Assembly (NCBI RefSeq): GCF_022808855.1
Contig: NZ_JAKZLF010000042.1
Coordinates: forward strand, 1-36,496
Reading direction: 5' to 3'
DNA: 36,496 nucleotides
From: Anaeromyxobacter soli
Lineage (GTDB): Bacteria > Myxococcota > Myxococcia > Myxococcales > Anaeromyxobacteraceae
Position numbers and translations under genes: made by a program. Under the pieces are notes generated by a model. It was given only the letters and a program-made list of their open reading frames with translations. It did not search any database and was not told the DNA's origin. How positions within the stretch are numbered: the first letter of the stretch is position 1; each line of letters begins with the position of its first letter. Shown here in pieces: positions 36,122-36,496 of this stretch.

Positions 36122-36496
36122 GCGCTCCCGGAGGCGAGCGGCGCGGGTTCATCGCGTACCCGCGCGCGTGGCGCGAGTTCTGCCGCGAGCACCTCGAGCC
36201 GGCGCAGCGTGCGCTCGCCGATGACCTCGCCGAGGCCGCCGGATGGGAGGCCGCGACGGTGCGCCTCCATCAGCTCGGGGTCGAGGTGCAGCTCGACGTC
36301 GGCGAGGCGCTCGTCTCGACGAGGGCGCTCGAGAAGACCAGCGGACTGAGCCGCGATCAGGTGCGGCGCGCGCTCGACCGGTTCGAGGCGCTCGGCCTGA
36401 TCGGTCGGCGACCGGCGTTCGAAGCCGCCCCGTCCACCGCCTCGGGGGCCGCCCCATCCCCCGCCCCACGAGCCGCCCCACCCCCGACCGTCGTAA
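36118..36496 (+). CDS. Winged-helix protein, replication-initiator-like, 5' part (cut by window end)
   Basis: TTG 36118 with GGAGGA about seven bases upstream; open to the last base, 126 codons visible. The start (SAPGGERRGFIAYPRAWREF) and the HTH (VSTRALEKTSGLSRDQVRR, followed by ALDRFEALGLIGRR) match the N-terminal pattern of phage and plasmid replication proteins and of DnaD-like initiators, where a GFI-P start and a winged helix before a Pro/Ala linker are usual. The Pro/Ala-rich linker begins near residue 108. Likely the first gene of an accessory element. Not certain: a chromosomal regulator is possible. Confidence 0.65.
   Translation, partial: MSAPGGERRGFIAYPRAWREFCREHLEPAQRALADDLAEAAGWEAATVRLHQLGVEVQLDVGEALVSTRALEKTSGLSRDQVRRALDRFEALGLIGRRPAFEAAPSTASGAAPSPAPRAAPPPTVV

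Noticed and set aside
35952-36224. A 90-codon ORF near the end of the window
   Set aside because: Arg/Ser-rich, no ribosome site, and overlaps the better supported winged-helix gene in another frame.

Overview
The window is very GC-rich (third codon positions almost all G or C), densely packed, and has no RNA genes, insertion sequences or CRISPR arrays that I can see. The gene content suggests a Myxococcota chromosome, most likely Anaeromyxobacter or a close relative: a sensor kinase with an NtrC-type regulator, a Ser/Thr kinase with a PEGA-like tail, many small outer-membrane and lipoprotein genes, and a FlhG/MinD-like ATPase beside a J-like/RodZ-type HTH protein. The genus is inferred from content and composition only.

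Layout. 1-2349 (+): the end of an SMC/YhaN-like ATPase, then yraN and rsmI, tightly coupled. 2390-5093: a pyridoxamine-oxidase-like/GNAT fusion divergent from a MocR/PdxR regulator, with repeated CTGGWCC half-sites between them. 5041-6390 (-): an outer-membrane barrel candidate. 6528-10340 (-): a multi-TM GAF histidine kinase followed by its sigma-54 response regulator. 10471-16664 (+): TPR lytic transglycosylase, HNH protein, MinD/FlhG-like ATPase, J-like/HTH protein, a small conserved-looking protein and an RluD-type pseudouridine synthase. 16666-20625 (-): a HExxH/TPR lipoprotein and two envelope proteins. 20736-23265 (-): a small-molecule methyltransferase and a NisT-like ABC exporter, divergent from speA (23351-25330, +). 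25389-26132 (+): a DUF1992 protein and dodecin. 26163-27802 (-): two lipoproteins and a DUF4177-like protein.

From about 28 kb the window looks more accessory: a large Ig/BACON-like lipoprotein, a FAD-linked oxidase and a peroxiredoxin-like gene that each carry a one-base frameshift, a membrane protein, a Ser/Thr kinase with repetitive low-complexity linker, and at the end the start of a winged-helix protein resembling phage or plasmid replication initiators.

The strongest pattern not explained by gene calling is at start sites. Nine genes without a good Shine-Dalgarno have a TANNNT box 6-10 bases before the start codon, where a -10 element would produce leaderless mRNA; one more has an imperfect box. 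Other genes have clear Shine-Dalgarno sequences instead. Other notable points are an rluD-type gene with no canonical start codon before its S4 domain, a ~150-base almost pure G/C tract inside a protease-like gene that may be an assembly error, and the HNH/MinD/J-HTH cluster, whose J-like domain lacks HPD. I did not find a clear new defence or mobile system.
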